The notes: generated by a model not told the origin, from the sequence alone. Counted from the stretch's first letter, positions 1 through 6,457 are shown. The stretch is 8,540 nucleotides of DNA from Desulfobacca acetoxidans (GCA_020723225.1 DYJG01000085.1:1-8540); one strand, 5' to 3'. Program-made: numbers and translations.

Positions 1-112
1 AGGCCTTGTCCTCGCTTTCCAGGGGGATGATCTGCTCCGGGGTGACGCCTTGGGGTGGATTCTGGGCCAGGTAATTACTATTCGCTTTTAAATCAGATAT
101 AGTAAATGGGAC
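1..112 (-). pseudogene. 5'-truncated coding remnant, unidentified, runs off the left edge
   Basis: Read on the minus strand, an open frame of 37 codons runs from just after an in-frame TAA (113-115) to the left edge. Its distal part, below about position 78, is GC-rich and looks coding (NYLAQNPPQGVTPEQIIPL and onwards). The part nearest the stop is AT-rich, and no ATG, GTG or TTG occurs in frame. The sharp composition change near position 72 suggests that the gene's 5' end was lost or displaced, most simply by the neighbouring transposase element. I do not recognise the protein family. It could also be the body of an intact gene using a rare start codon. Confidence 0.35.
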
Positions 113-136
113 TTAAGAAAGGGAAAATGTCAGAGG

Positions 137-172
137 TCCCACTGCCCGAGTTACTCTTATTATCGGGTGGGA
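137..172. other. Inverted repeat (hairpin), possibly subterminal in the insertion sequence
   Basis: TCCCA followed closely by CCCGA on the left (137-149) is complementary to TCGGGTGGGA on the right (163-172). This gives a stem of about ten base pairs with a three-base bulge and a 13-base loop. It lies between the truncated remnant and the transposase gene. It could be a terminator-like structure or part of an element end. There is no matching inverted copy upstream of the transposase gene, so an IS terminal repeat is not shown. Confidence 0.4.
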
Positions 173-213
173 TTTTGGAAAGGTTAAAAGAAATTCTTTA
201 AAGATGTAAACTT

Positions 214-241
214 AACTTATATATTATTTGATATATAAGTT
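214..241 (-). terminator. AT-rich perfect hairpin at the transposase stop codon
   Basis: AACTTATATAT (214-224) and ATATATAAGTT (231-241) are perfect 11-base inverted repeats separated by six bases. The stem begins inside the transposase stop codon (240-242) and extends downstream of it on the minus strand. The position suits 3'-end formation or mRNA protection. The stem is almost entirely A/T and no long uridine run follows, so it is not a textbook intrinsic terminator. Confidence 0.4.
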
Positions 242-1952
242 ATTTTGTGAGAATAACCCTACCTTCTTCAACCCGGAAGCCCAGGGCCTGGAGAATGGCC
301 AGTTGCGTGTCGTTGGGGGGAACCAGTCTTCTCCTGAGCTTTTCTTCTCCAGGCTCCCAGAAAACCGCGGTCCGCAAGTTTCTCAATTCCGCCATGGCTT
401 CCTTGGGGGTGATCAGCAAACCCTTCTCATGCAGCCGCCTGAACAGGAGAATAAGATAGGTCAAAGCCACCATGCACACGAAGATATTGACATGGAGCTT
501 GGATTCCGTCCAGTGGTATTGGGGGAGAAGAACCTCTTCCAGGGTAATGCCGGTTTGGCGGATCTGCTCTTCGACGATACAGCGGTCGATATTGGCCTCG
601 CTGATCTCTACGCTGGACCAATCTTCATGGTCGGTAATCTGAATGGTCTTGCCCAACCCCCGGAGCACCTCTTCCACCACCTTTTCCTGGAGCTCCAAAG
701 AGATGACCGGTGAGTCGCCTTCGAAGGAGAAATCCAACTTAAAGAGGTCCGGCCGCAGTTGGAGATACTGGCAGACCTGAAGCAGATGGGTTTCCAGGGA
801 CTTGGGGGCCTCTTCCGGTAGTTCCCCTTGCTGCCACTTCCGTTGCAGCCCGGCAAATTCCTGCCGCACCCGCTGGATTTTCTCCTTGAATTCCTCATAT
901 TGATTGTTGAAGGCCCGGGGGTCGAAGGTTACCGCGACCTTGTGGGGGCGGTCCCAGACGGTGGCCCGGGTTTCATAATACAGGATCTGGTCCTGGGGTG
1001 TCCCTTCGGTAATGAGCCGCCGGTTGTACTTGCAGGGCAAAATGGAAAAATCCCGTAAAGGCACCGCGGCCATTTCCGGGAGAAAGTCGGGGGTGTAGGC
1101 CGCAATTAAGTGCAGATCTTCCTGGGAATCGATCAGGTCAATGAGGGTCGGGGAATCCGTGCCCTTCCCCAAAATAACGGTGAGATCCTCCACCTCGATC
1201 CCCATCCCTTTGACCTTGGCCAGGATATCTTTGAAAACCTGATCCAGGGATTCCTTGCCTTGCATGGCCTTGGTGATGATCTGATAATAAATGGGCACCC
1301 CGGAGGATCTTTCCGTGATCAAGGCCAGCCAGAACTGATGCGGAGCTTTGACCCCTTTGCGCTGGGCTGACGGAATCGCATCTTCTTGAGCGGTGGAGGT
1401 GGAAGTATAACTGCTGATCTCCAGTAAGAGATTTTCCTTTTTGGAAGGCACCAGGGCGTGCACCTTTTTGAAGAACCGATTGATAATTTCTTCCAGATCC
1501 GCCTCGCTCACCCGGTTCCAATGGTTCCAAAAATTCTGAGAGCTCAAGGATTCCAGGCGCATGGGCCGGATGCGCAGAATGTCGGTGGCCTCGTACCAGG
1601 CCGCCAGTTTCCTCTTACTGGTGGAATCGATGGCCCGGTTGAGGGCGGCATAGAAGAAAAGCTCCCCCAGGCTGGGGCCTTTGGTGCGTTTCTTGGGAGG
1701 TAAAAGCTCATCCACCAGACCGGCCAGGTCCAGGTCCCGGTCAATTTCATTGAGCGCGAAAATCGAGCCGAACTCCTTGGGGGAGAAACCCTGTTGGGCC
1801 TTTTCATCTTGTCCCGTAAGGAGGGCCTGGACTTTTTCCGCGGTGCCCAGGTAGACCTGGTTCACCGTGGTCGGCTTCCCGTAAACCCGCTGGGTTTCAC
1901 GGATATAAAAATATTCCCGCCCTTTTTTTATCTTTTTATAAAGATGCGCCAT
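240..1952 (-). CDS. IS1634-family (IS4-type) transposase with altered catalytic residues
   Basis: This 570-residue protein has the length and layout of IS1634-family DDE transposases, which cut and join DNA at element ends. The N-terminal domain (about 1-60) shows the family's YFYIRE...VYLGTAEKVQ pattern. The RNase H-like core spans roughly 170-500, and the C-terminal block YHWTESK (479-485) followed by a hydrophobic stretch (about 488-504) is typical. Two sites look wrong. Where the family has Asp in an LLYDxT motif, this protein has LLLEISS (Glu178). Where it has Asp before KG, it has ILGKG (Gly262). The third acidic position may be Glu461 or Glu462 in IVEEQIRQ. The reading frame is intact. 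The ATG is supported by AGGA seven bases upstream. It is probably a transposase or a derived, inactive relative; residue alignment was from memory. Confidence 0.85.
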   Translation of the reverse strand: MAHLYKKIKKGREYFYIRETQRVYGKPTTVNQVYLGTAEKVQALLTGQDEKAQQGFSPKEFGSIFALNEIDRDLDLAGLVDELLPPKKRTKGPSLGELFFYAALNRAIDSTSKRKLAAWYEATDILRIRPMRLESLSSQNFWNHWNRVSEADLEEIINRFFKKVHALVPSKKENLLLEISSYTSTSTAQEDAIPSAQRKGVKAPHQFWLALITERSSGVPIYYQIITKAMQGKESLDQVFKDILAKVKGMGIEVEDLTVILGKGTDSPTLIDLIDSQEDLHLIAAYTPDFLPEMAAVPLRDFSILPCKYNRRLITEGTPQDQILYYETRATVWDRPHKVAVTFDPRAFNNQYEEFKEKIQRVRQEFAGLQRKWQQGELPEEAPKSLETHLLQVCQYLQLRPDLFKLDFSFEGDSPVISLELQEKVVEEVLRGLGKTIQITDHEDWSSVEISEANIDRCIVEEQIRQTGITLEEVLLPQYHWTESKLHVNIFVCMVALTYLILLFRRLHEKGLLITPKEAMAELRNLRTAVFWEPGEEKLRRRLVPPNDTQLAILQALGFRVEEGRVILTK

Positions 1953-2289
1953 ACCTTGATCCTGTCCATGTGATTATCCTGGTTCGTAGATATAGAATCT
2001 CTATTGGAGAATTTTGCAAGCAAAAAAATGGTGGGTATTACACTGTAACCAGGCTTGACGATTATATAATTCGGCCACTTAAACTGATATAATTAATTTT
2101 TTGATAAAGTCGCATTTCCGAATCCAAGGTAGGACATCGGGGATGGAAAATTAGGAAAAAATGGAAGAAAAATTTGTAGCGCAAAATATTCCATGCCTTC
2201 TTTAAAATCAACCGCGTCGCCGGATTGCAGGAAAACAACTTATTTAATTAATCCTTATCTTAAACCCCATCCTTAACCCCGGCCCTTCC

Positions 2290-2328
2290 GGGATTTGCCC
2301 AAGGGCCATTGGGACTTGGGCAATTCCC
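2290..2328. ncRNA. Strong hairpin, candidate structured RNA or repeat element
   Basis: GGGATTTGCCCAAG (2290-2303) pairs with CTTGGGCAATTCCC (2315-2328) over 13 of 14 positions around an 11-base loop. No uridine run follows on either strand, so it is unlikely to be an intrinsic terminator. It could be part of a small RNA, a REP-like repeat unit or the end of a degraded mobile sequence. The strand and the existence of a transcript are unknown. Confidence 0.35.
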
Positions 2329-2341
2329 TGGCCCCTTATCC

Positions 2342-2390
2342 CGATGTAGTCCGGTGAGAGGCCGGCGTCATCTTTGACTCCCGGTCATCG
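2342..2390. ncRNA. Nested stem-loops, candidate structured RNA
   Basis: CGATG (2342-2346) pairs with CATCG (2386-2390) and encloses a second helix. In that helix CCGG (2362-2365) pairs with CCGG (2381-2384) and GTCA (2367-2370) pairs with TGAC (2375-2378) around the loop TCTT. An alternative pairing of CCGG 2351-2354 with 2362-2365 competes with it. A further small hairpin, TTCCCC/GGGGAA, lies at 2417-2439. I matched none of these to a known RNA family; the signature sequences of SRP RNA, RNase P RNA and cobalamin riboswitches are not present. Confidence 0.3.
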
Positions 2391-2628
2391 TAATGTTGTT
2401 AACCGACCTAAACATCTTCCCCAAAGGTAGCGCGGGGAAAGAGACATTATCGCTTTTACCCAAAATATCCAGCAACTTACTACATTACATTAATTAACTG
2501 AATTGTTTTAAAAAAGAACGTAAGTTAATAACCTTTATTATTTATCCAGACAAAGAAATGGAGAAGATGTTTTTTTATCCAACAAAGGGGCATTGTTTTT
2601 TGATTTCTATCCAATAATAATTTTTAAT

Positions 2629-3240
2629 CTAATCACTCGATCCGGCCTGTAGGATCTCCTGGACCGCCAGGTTCAACAATCCCCAGACCGCGTCCAGATG
2701 CCAGAACCGGTCCAAATGCGCGGGGACGGTAAAGGAGACCTGGGCCGGGAATTCTTCGTCGCTCTGCCAGATGATCACCTCCACCGTCAGTCCGGGAAAG
2801 ACCCGCAAGGCCACGGCCGCATCCCCCGCGGCCCGCTTTTCGCCGCGGAGGCGCTCACCGGCAGCCGCCAACCCCGCCGCATCCTGGCCGAAGCGTTCTT
2901 CCAGGGGAACATGGGGCAATCCATGGTGCCCCCTAAAGAAGGTGGCCCCGCCGTCAAGCTCCAGGGGACTGGTGGGAGGCCCTAAGGCGTTGATATCCAG
3001 GCGCAGCAGGTAGAGCAACGCGGTCAGGCAGGCCCGGAAGCCGGGATCCGTCCCCGGCGCGCGGTTTACCTGAATCAGGCGCACTTTCGGATCGATCACC
3101 AGTTCCCGGTCCAAAAAGGGGAGGTAATAGCGGCCGTTTCGAAAGAGAGCGCCCGTGCGTCCGGCCACTTCCCCGGGGTCCAGCCCGCCCAGTTCCTCCC
3201 AGAATTCCGGGTTCACCTCCCGGCATTTTTCATAAGTCAC
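2629..3240 (-). CDS. DUF3786 domain-containing protein
   Basis: This 203-residue soluble protein matches the DUF3786 family as I know it. An N-terminal YEKCREVNPEFWEELG segment is followed by a strand-rich part (LVIDPKVRLIQV, about 48-59) and a helix at about 69-82. The block FFRGHHGLPHVPLEERFG (101-118) comes next, and then the characteristic C-terminal ALRVFPGLTVEVIIWQSDEE...FPAQVSF. There is no signal peptide or membrane segment. The family is about 200 residues long, occurs mostly in anaerobes and has no established function. I chose GTG at 3240 because AAGGA lies about nine to ten bases upstream and the family-like sequence begins there. An ATG at 3336 in the same frame would add 32 Arg/Gly-rich residues that look non-native. 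It is transcribed divergently from the acyl-CoA synthetase, with CODH/ACS genes a few kilobases away. Confidence 0.8.
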   Translation of the reverse strand: MTYEKCREVNPEFWEELGGLDPGEVAGRTGALFRNGRYYLPFLDRELVIDPKVRLIQVNRAPGTDPGFRACLTALLYLLRLDINALGPPTSPLELDGGATFFRGHHGLPHVPLEERFGQDAAGLAAAGERLRGEKRAAGDAAVALRVFPGLTVEVIIWQSDEEFPAQVSFTVPAHLDRFWHLDAVWGLLNLAVQEILQAGSSD

Positions 3241-3344
3241 AGCTTGTGCTTCCTTGCCTGGACCATGGCGGCTCTGGAGGCCACGGGTGTTCTGCCTGCT
3301 GCCCGAGACGCTCCGCTTCCTGCGGCCTTTTGCCATTATTTTAT

Positions 3345-3373
3345 TTAACAGGCAATTTCCTTCATTTTATACT
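3345..3373 (+). promoter_or_regulatory. Sigma-70-type promoter of the acyl-CoA synthetase gene
   Basis: TTAACA (3345-3350) and TATACT (3368-3373) are each one base from the consensus and are separated by 17 bases. Transcription would begin near 3380, giving a leader of about 30 bases before the ATG at 3411. This lies between two divergent genes, so a regulator could act on both here. No operator repeat was noticed. Confidence 0.6.
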
Positions 3374-3410
3374 ATCCCCAAAGCCCGGAAAATACTTATA
3401 CTTCAGAGCT

Positions 3411-5492
3411 ATGGAAAAGTTCTTCAATGCGCAAAGCGTCGCCGTGGTGGGTGTTTCCGACAAACCCTTCAACCTGGCCCAGGGCATCGTGGCTAATCTC
3501 CTGAAATTCGGCTACCAGGGAAAGATCCTGCCGGTGGGGCCCCGGGGCGGCAATGTCTTCGGGTTGCCCATTTATCCCCGCCTGGAAGACCTGCCCCAGG
3601 CCGTGGACCTGGCGGTAATCATGACCCCCGCTAAAGTGGTCCCCCAGGCGGTGGAGACCTGCGGGCGGCTGGGCATCAAAAGGGTGGTGGTGGAATCCGC
3701 GGGCTTCTCCGAACTGAACGAAGCAGGCCGGGCGATGGAAGAAGAGATTCGCGTCTTGCTGCATCGCTACGGCATGCGCCTGGTGGGTCCCAACGGCCTG
3801 GGCCTCATCAACATGGCCACCGGCCTGGCCCTGCCCTTCGCCTCCTTGGACCCCCCGCCCATCAAGGGCCGGATCGCCATCATTTCCCAAAGCGGCGGGG
3901 TGGGTTCCCATCTCTTTGCCTGGATGGCCAAAGAAGGCCTGGGCCTGAGCAAATTCCTGAGCCTGGGAAACCGGCTGGACGTGGCGGAAAATGAAGTCTT
4001 GTCTTATTTCCTGGCGGATCCCGAATCCCAGGCCGTTTATCTCTACCTGGAGGGTCTCCGGGACGGCCGGGAATTGATGGCTCTCGCAAAGGAAGCGGCC
4101 AAACCCATCTATATCCACGCCCCCAACGTGGGGGAGGAGACCGCTCTCATCGCTCATTCCCACACCGCATCCCTGGCCACGGACGAACGGGTCTTCGAGG
4201 CCGCGTGCCGGCAAAGCGGCATGCTGCCCATCAAGCGCCAGACCGAATTCCTGAACGCGGCCAAGCTCGCGGGGCAACCCCCGGTTACAGGCTCCCGGCT
4301 GGTGGTCCTGTCCCGCACCGGCGGCGAGGCGGTGGTCACCGCCTATGCCTGCCGCCAGTGGGGTTTCAAGCTGCCGCCTTTGTCCCCCCAATTGGCGGAA
4401 CTCCTTACGCAACGCTCCCGGGCCGGAATTATCCGGCCCACCAACCCCATCGACCTGGGGGACATCTTTGATTTTGCGGTCTACGAGGAGATCGTGGCTG
4501 CGCTCTGCCGGGACCCGGAGGTGGATGCCATTTTGTTGAATTATGGCCCCATGGCGGAGTTCGAAATGGAGCGGGGCCGGCAGATGGCCCGATATTGCCT
4601 GGAGCAGGCCCGGGCCGCGGCCAAACCCCTGGCGGTCACCATCCTGGTCACCCTGGAGGAAGAGGAGTTTTTCCGGGAAACCCTGGGGACGCCGGTCTTT
4701 CATTTCCCCGAGGACGCGGTGGAAGCCCTGGCCGCCCACCGGTATCTTGCCCAGAGAGGAGAAACCGCGGCCCGAGCAACCCCTCCCCTCTTTGACCCTG
4801 AGCGGGCGGCTCACCTTTTGCCTGAGCCACCGGGCTTTTTGTCCCTCCCCCAGGCCTTGTCGCTCATCGAGGCAGTGGGAATAGCCGTGGCCCCATGGCG
4901 TGCGGCCGCCGCGCCGGAAGAGGCGGTGGCCGGCGCCGCCATCCTGGGCTATCCGGTCTGCCTGAAATTGGCCGCGGCCTCCCTGGTGCATAAAACCGAG
5001 GCGGGAGCGGTGCTCCTGGACCTGAAAGACGCGGCCGCCGTGGCCGCGGGGTTCGCCAGGTTGGCTGAGATCGCAGGAGAGTCTCTGCCTTCCGGCGAAG
5101 ACTGGCAGGTGGTGGTCATGGACCAGGTAAAGGGCGGCCGGGAACTGCTGGTGGGAGCCCGGCGTGATCCCGTATTCGGGCCGGTCCTGGCCTTTGGCGC
5201 CGGGGGAGTGGGCACCGAGGTTCTGGAGGACATCTCGCTCAGCATCGCGCCTTTGGACCTCCCCCAGGCCCGGGCCCAGATCGGGGCCACCCGTGTCGGC
5301 AAGATGCTGGCGGGCATCCGGGGGCAGGCCCCCGCCGATCTGGACGCCTTGGGCCGGACGCTGGCGGTCCTCTCCCAACTGATGCTGCAGTTTCCCCAAA
5401 TTCAGGAAGTAGACCTCAACCCGGTGCTGGCCTTTCCCGGGGAACCGGGCCTGGTGGCCGTGGACGCCCGGATCAGGGTGGGATTTCCGTAG
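3411..5492 (+). CDS. NDP-forming acyl-CoA synthetase (acetate--CoA ligase, ADP-forming type, fused alpha-beta)
   Basis: This protein of 693 residues is the usual size for fused NDP-forming acyl-CoA synthetases, which convert acyl-CoA, ADP and phosphate to acid, CoA and ATP, reversibly. The order is a Rossmann CoA-binding domain (about 3-125, starting SVAVVGVSDKP), two succinyl-CoA-ligase-like domains (about 150-445, with IISQSGGVG 158-165 and LGNRLDVAENE 185-195) and a C-terminal ATP-grasp domain (about 475-690). His251 in SHTASLA matches the phosphorylated histidine of the family. Lys519, HKTEAG (527-532), RDPVFGPVLAFGAGGVG (585-601) and EVDLNPVL (666-673) are ATP-grasp motifs. The start at 3411 fits the domain boundary; a longer in-frame extension from 3246 overlaps the promoter and looks non-coding. 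The ribosome site is weak (CAGAG). The substrate is not shown by sequence; acetate is likely given the CODH/ACS neighbours. Confidence 0.9.
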   Translation: MEKFFNAQSVAVVGVSDKPFNLAQGIVANLLKFGYQGKILPVGPRGGNVFGLPIYPRLEDLPQAVDLAVIMTPAKVVPQAVETCGRLGIKRVVVESAGFSELNEAGRAMEEEIRVLLHRYGMRLVGPNGLGLINMATGLALPFASLDPPPIKGRIAIISQSGGVGSHLFAWMAKEGLGLSKFLSLGNRLDVAENEVLSYFLADPESQAVYLYLEGLRDGRELMALAKEAAKPIYIHAPNVGEETALIAHSHTASLATDERVFEAACRQSGMLPIKRQTEFLNAAKLAGQPPVTGSRLVVLSRTGGEAVVTAYACRQWGFKLPPLSPQLAELLTQRSRAGIIRPTNPIDLGDIFDFAVYEEIVAALCRDPEVDAILLNYGPMAEFEMERGRQMARYCLEQARAAAKPLAVTILVTLEEEEFFRETLGTPVFHFPEDAVEALAAHRYLAQRGETAARATPPLFDPERAAHLLPEPPGFLSLPQALSLIEAVGIAVAPWRAAAAPEEAVAGAAILGYPVCLKLAAASLVHKTEAGAVLLDLKDAAAVAAGFARLAEIAGESLPSGEDWQVVVMDQVKGGRELLVGARRDPVFGPVLAFGAGGVGTEVLEDISLSIAPLDLPQARAQIGATRVGKMLAGIRGQAPADLDALGRTLAVLSQLMLQFPQIQEVDLNPVLAFPGEPGLVAVDARIRVGFP

Positions 5493-5545
5493 CCGGTAGT
5501 CAGTGGCCGGTTGCCGGTTCTCCGTTTTCGGTTTTCCTTTTTCCA
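5491..5545. repeat. Short-period repeats (CCGGT and TTTTC/CGGTTTTC phrases)
   Basis: After the acyl-CoA synthetase stop the DNA repeats CCGGT at about five-to-fifteen-base intervals and then CCGTTTTCGGTTTTC (5522-5536). The same 15 bases recur at 6212-6226, just after the XRE gene, so the regulator gene is bracketed by this direct repeat. No protein is encoded. The sequence resembles dispersed low-complexity intergenic repeats; the genome copy number cannot be judged from this window. Confidence 0.55.
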
Positions 5546-5669
5546 AGAAAAAAGTGTTGCAGATATCTGTGGCAACATTTGAAAGTGAAGATGCCATACG
5601 GAGCCGGGCCCCTGCCGTCGAAATTGATTTCTTGATAAAAAGTTTCTATTTAAGTATGTTTATGCATCC

Positions 5670-5697
5670 TTGCATCGATTATTGTTTCCTGTATAAT
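5670..5697 (+). promoter_or_regulatory. Promoter of the XRE regulator gene
   Basis: A perfect TATAAT (5692-5697) is preceded, 16 bases upstream, by the weak -35 candidate TTGCAT (5670-5675). Transcription would start about seven bases after the -10 box, near 5704, only about five bases before the ATG. No Shine-Dalgarno sequence lies in front of the gene, which fits a leaderless or nearly leaderless transcript. Confidence 0.5.
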
Positions 5698-5708
5698 TAA
5701 CCTTCACC

Positions 5709-6209
5709 ATGATGTCAAGAAAAAAATTGCTCTCTCACGAAACATTTCCCGGTTTGGCTGACCGGATAAGAGAAGTCCGGGGAAACCTGACTCAGGAAAA
5801 ATTCGGGAATGTGCTGGGGATCAGCAAGGCCCAGGTCTCCAAGTATGAATCGCGCAAGGCTGTTCCTCCATCGGCAACCATTGACAAAATAGCCTCCACG
5901 GGAAACAGGACCAGGGAATGGCTTCTGTGGGGGAATCTCAAGGGAGAAGTAAAAGAGAGCGTGCACCCTTTCCAAACACCGGCGCCGGAAACCCCGGGCA
6001 TAAACGCCCCCTACCTGTTCGCCGCGGTGGACACCGCGGTCTTGGCGCAAATCATCGCCGGCGTCGAAGGCCTGCTGTTGAAAAAGAAAAAAATCTTGAA
6101 TCCGGTGCGCAAGGCGCATTTGATTTCACTGCTTTATGATCGCTTCCAGGAAACCGGGCAGCCTTTTGATGCAGCAACCATCGAGGAATTTTTGCGCCTG
6201 GTCTCTTAG
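5709..6209 (+). CDS. XRE-family (Cro/CI-type) helix-turn-helix transcriptional regulator
   Basis: This is a 166-residue DNA-binding protein. The HTH_3/XRE domain covers about 14-75: LADRIREVRGNLTQEKFG leads into the turn NVLGISKAQVSKYESRK (34-50, recognition helix about 39-48), and the domain closes with the REWLLWG motif common in phage-CI-like proteins. A Pro-rich linker (about 86-101) joins it to a helical C-terminal part (104-166). That part contains a Lys-rich patch KKKK (125-128) and the acidic end TIEEFLRLVS. There is no peptidase S24 triad, so self-cleavage is not expected. The ATG at 5709 has a second ATG directly after it (5712), and neither has a ribosome site. It is an isolated gene between repeat-rich spacers, upstream of cooC on the same strand. 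Its target genes are unknown; self-regulation is typical for the family. Confidence 0.85.
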   Translation: MMSRKKLLSHETFPGLADRIREVRGNLTQEKFGNVLGISKAQVSKYESRKAVPPSATIDKIASTGNRTREWLLWGNLKGEVKESVHPFQTPAPETPGINAPYLFAAVDTAVLAQIIAGVEGLLLKKKKILNPVRKAHLISLLYDRFQETGQPFDAATIEEFLRLVS

Positions 6210-6210
6210 T

Positions 6211-6235
6211 GCCGTTTTCGGTTTTCGGTTTTCGG
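6211..6235. repeat. Tandem TTTTCGG heptamers downstream of the XRE gene
   Basis: Three consecutive TTTTCGG units occupy 6215-6235. The 15 bases at 6212-6226 are identical to 5522-5536 on the other side of the XRE gene. There is no stable stem, so a terminator is not supported. Confidence 0.7.
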
Positions 6236-6255
6236 AAAAAGAAACAGACATCCAG

Positions 6256-6285
6256 CTATTTAATATCAGCCTATTTAATATCAGC
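6256..6285. repeat. Perfect 15-base tandem duplication
   Basis: CTATTTAATATCAGC occurs twice without a gap at 6256-6270 and 6271-6285. It lies in the non-coding spacer after the XRE gene. It may be a replication-slippage product or a pair of binding sites; nothing in the sequence decides between these. Confidence 0.85.
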
Positions 6286-6372
6286 CCAGCCTCCTGACCC
6301 TATCCTAAACACTTTCCTCGGTCTTCGGTCTTTTTTTTCTTTATTGCTGATCCCTGACCAATGATCACTGCC

Positions 6373-6442
6373 CCCTGCTCCCTGCCCCCTGCTCCCTGGC
6401 CCCTGCTCCCTGCTCCCTGCTCCCTGGCCCCTGGCCCCTGGC
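6373..6442. repeat. Ten-copy heptamer tandem array (CCCTGCT/CCCTGGC)
   Basis: Ten units of seven bases follow each other: five are CCCTGCT, four are CCCTGGC and one is CCCTGCC. The array has one C-rich and one G-rich strand and ends only 16 bases before the cooC -35 box. The frames crossing it give Gly/Arg/Gln-rich or Pro-rich repetitive peptides and are not genes. Arrays like this can vary in copy number by slippage, and the G-rich strand has regularly spaced GGG runs. Confidence 0.85.
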
Positions 6443-6457
6443 TACTATCCCCGAAAG

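Larger units (their letters stand above)
113..2050 (-). mobile_element. IS1634-like insertion sequence (approximate extent)
   Basis: A single full-length transposase gene with short AT-rich flanks is the layout of an IS1634-family element, which is usually about 1.5-2 kb. The limits given are only a guess: the left bound is the edge of the truncated remnant and the right bound lies in the AT-rich leader of the transposase gene. I compared both flanks by eye and found no convincing terminal inverted repeats or target duplication. The element may therefore be degraded or have short, divergent ends. Confidence 0.4.
1953..2628. other. 676-base intergenic region, AT-rich with a structured GC-rich island
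   Basis: No credible gene was found here on either strand. The leader of the transposase occupies the left part (about 1953-2050). From about 2050 to 2275 and again from about 2440 to 2628 the DNA is AT-rich with many TTAATTAA-like runs and short, frequently stopped frames. Between them, 2280-2440 is GC-rich and rich in inverted repeats (listed separately). The region lies downstream of the DUF3786 gene, but no standard terminator for that gene was seen. Confidence 0.6.

Noticed and set aside
2090..2245. Short minus-strand frame containing DAVDFKEGMEYF, faintly like the C-terminus of enoyl-CoA hydratases
   Set aside because: Only about 47 codons between stops, Phe-rich, no supporting motif and no ribosome site; the likeness is probably chance.
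2280..2440. Cobalamin riboswitch, expected near corrinoid genes
   Set aside because: No recognisable B12-box or core was seen on either strand, and no corrinoid gene lies immediately downstream.
83..2458. CGCTTTTA at 83-90 and 2451-2458, and similar TTAAA..GATATA at 86-100 and 2079-2092, as target duplications of the insertion sequence
   Set aside because: Too short or imperfect in AT-rich DNA, and no terminal inverted repeats lie next to them.
3246..3410. N-terminal extension of the acyl-CoA synthetase from the ATG at 3246
   Set aside because: It covers the promoter, has non-homologous Cys/Gly-rich sequence and would precede the normal start of the CoA-binding domain.
3396..5597. A 733-codon open frame antisense to the acyl-CoA synthetase
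   Set aside because: Its product is rich in Gly, His, Gln, Arg and Pro with no domain, and it mirrors the codon pattern of the real gene. Long antisense frames are common in GC-rich genes.
6373..6442. Possible CRISPR array
   Set aside because: Units are seven bases with no spacers, and no cas genes are nearby.
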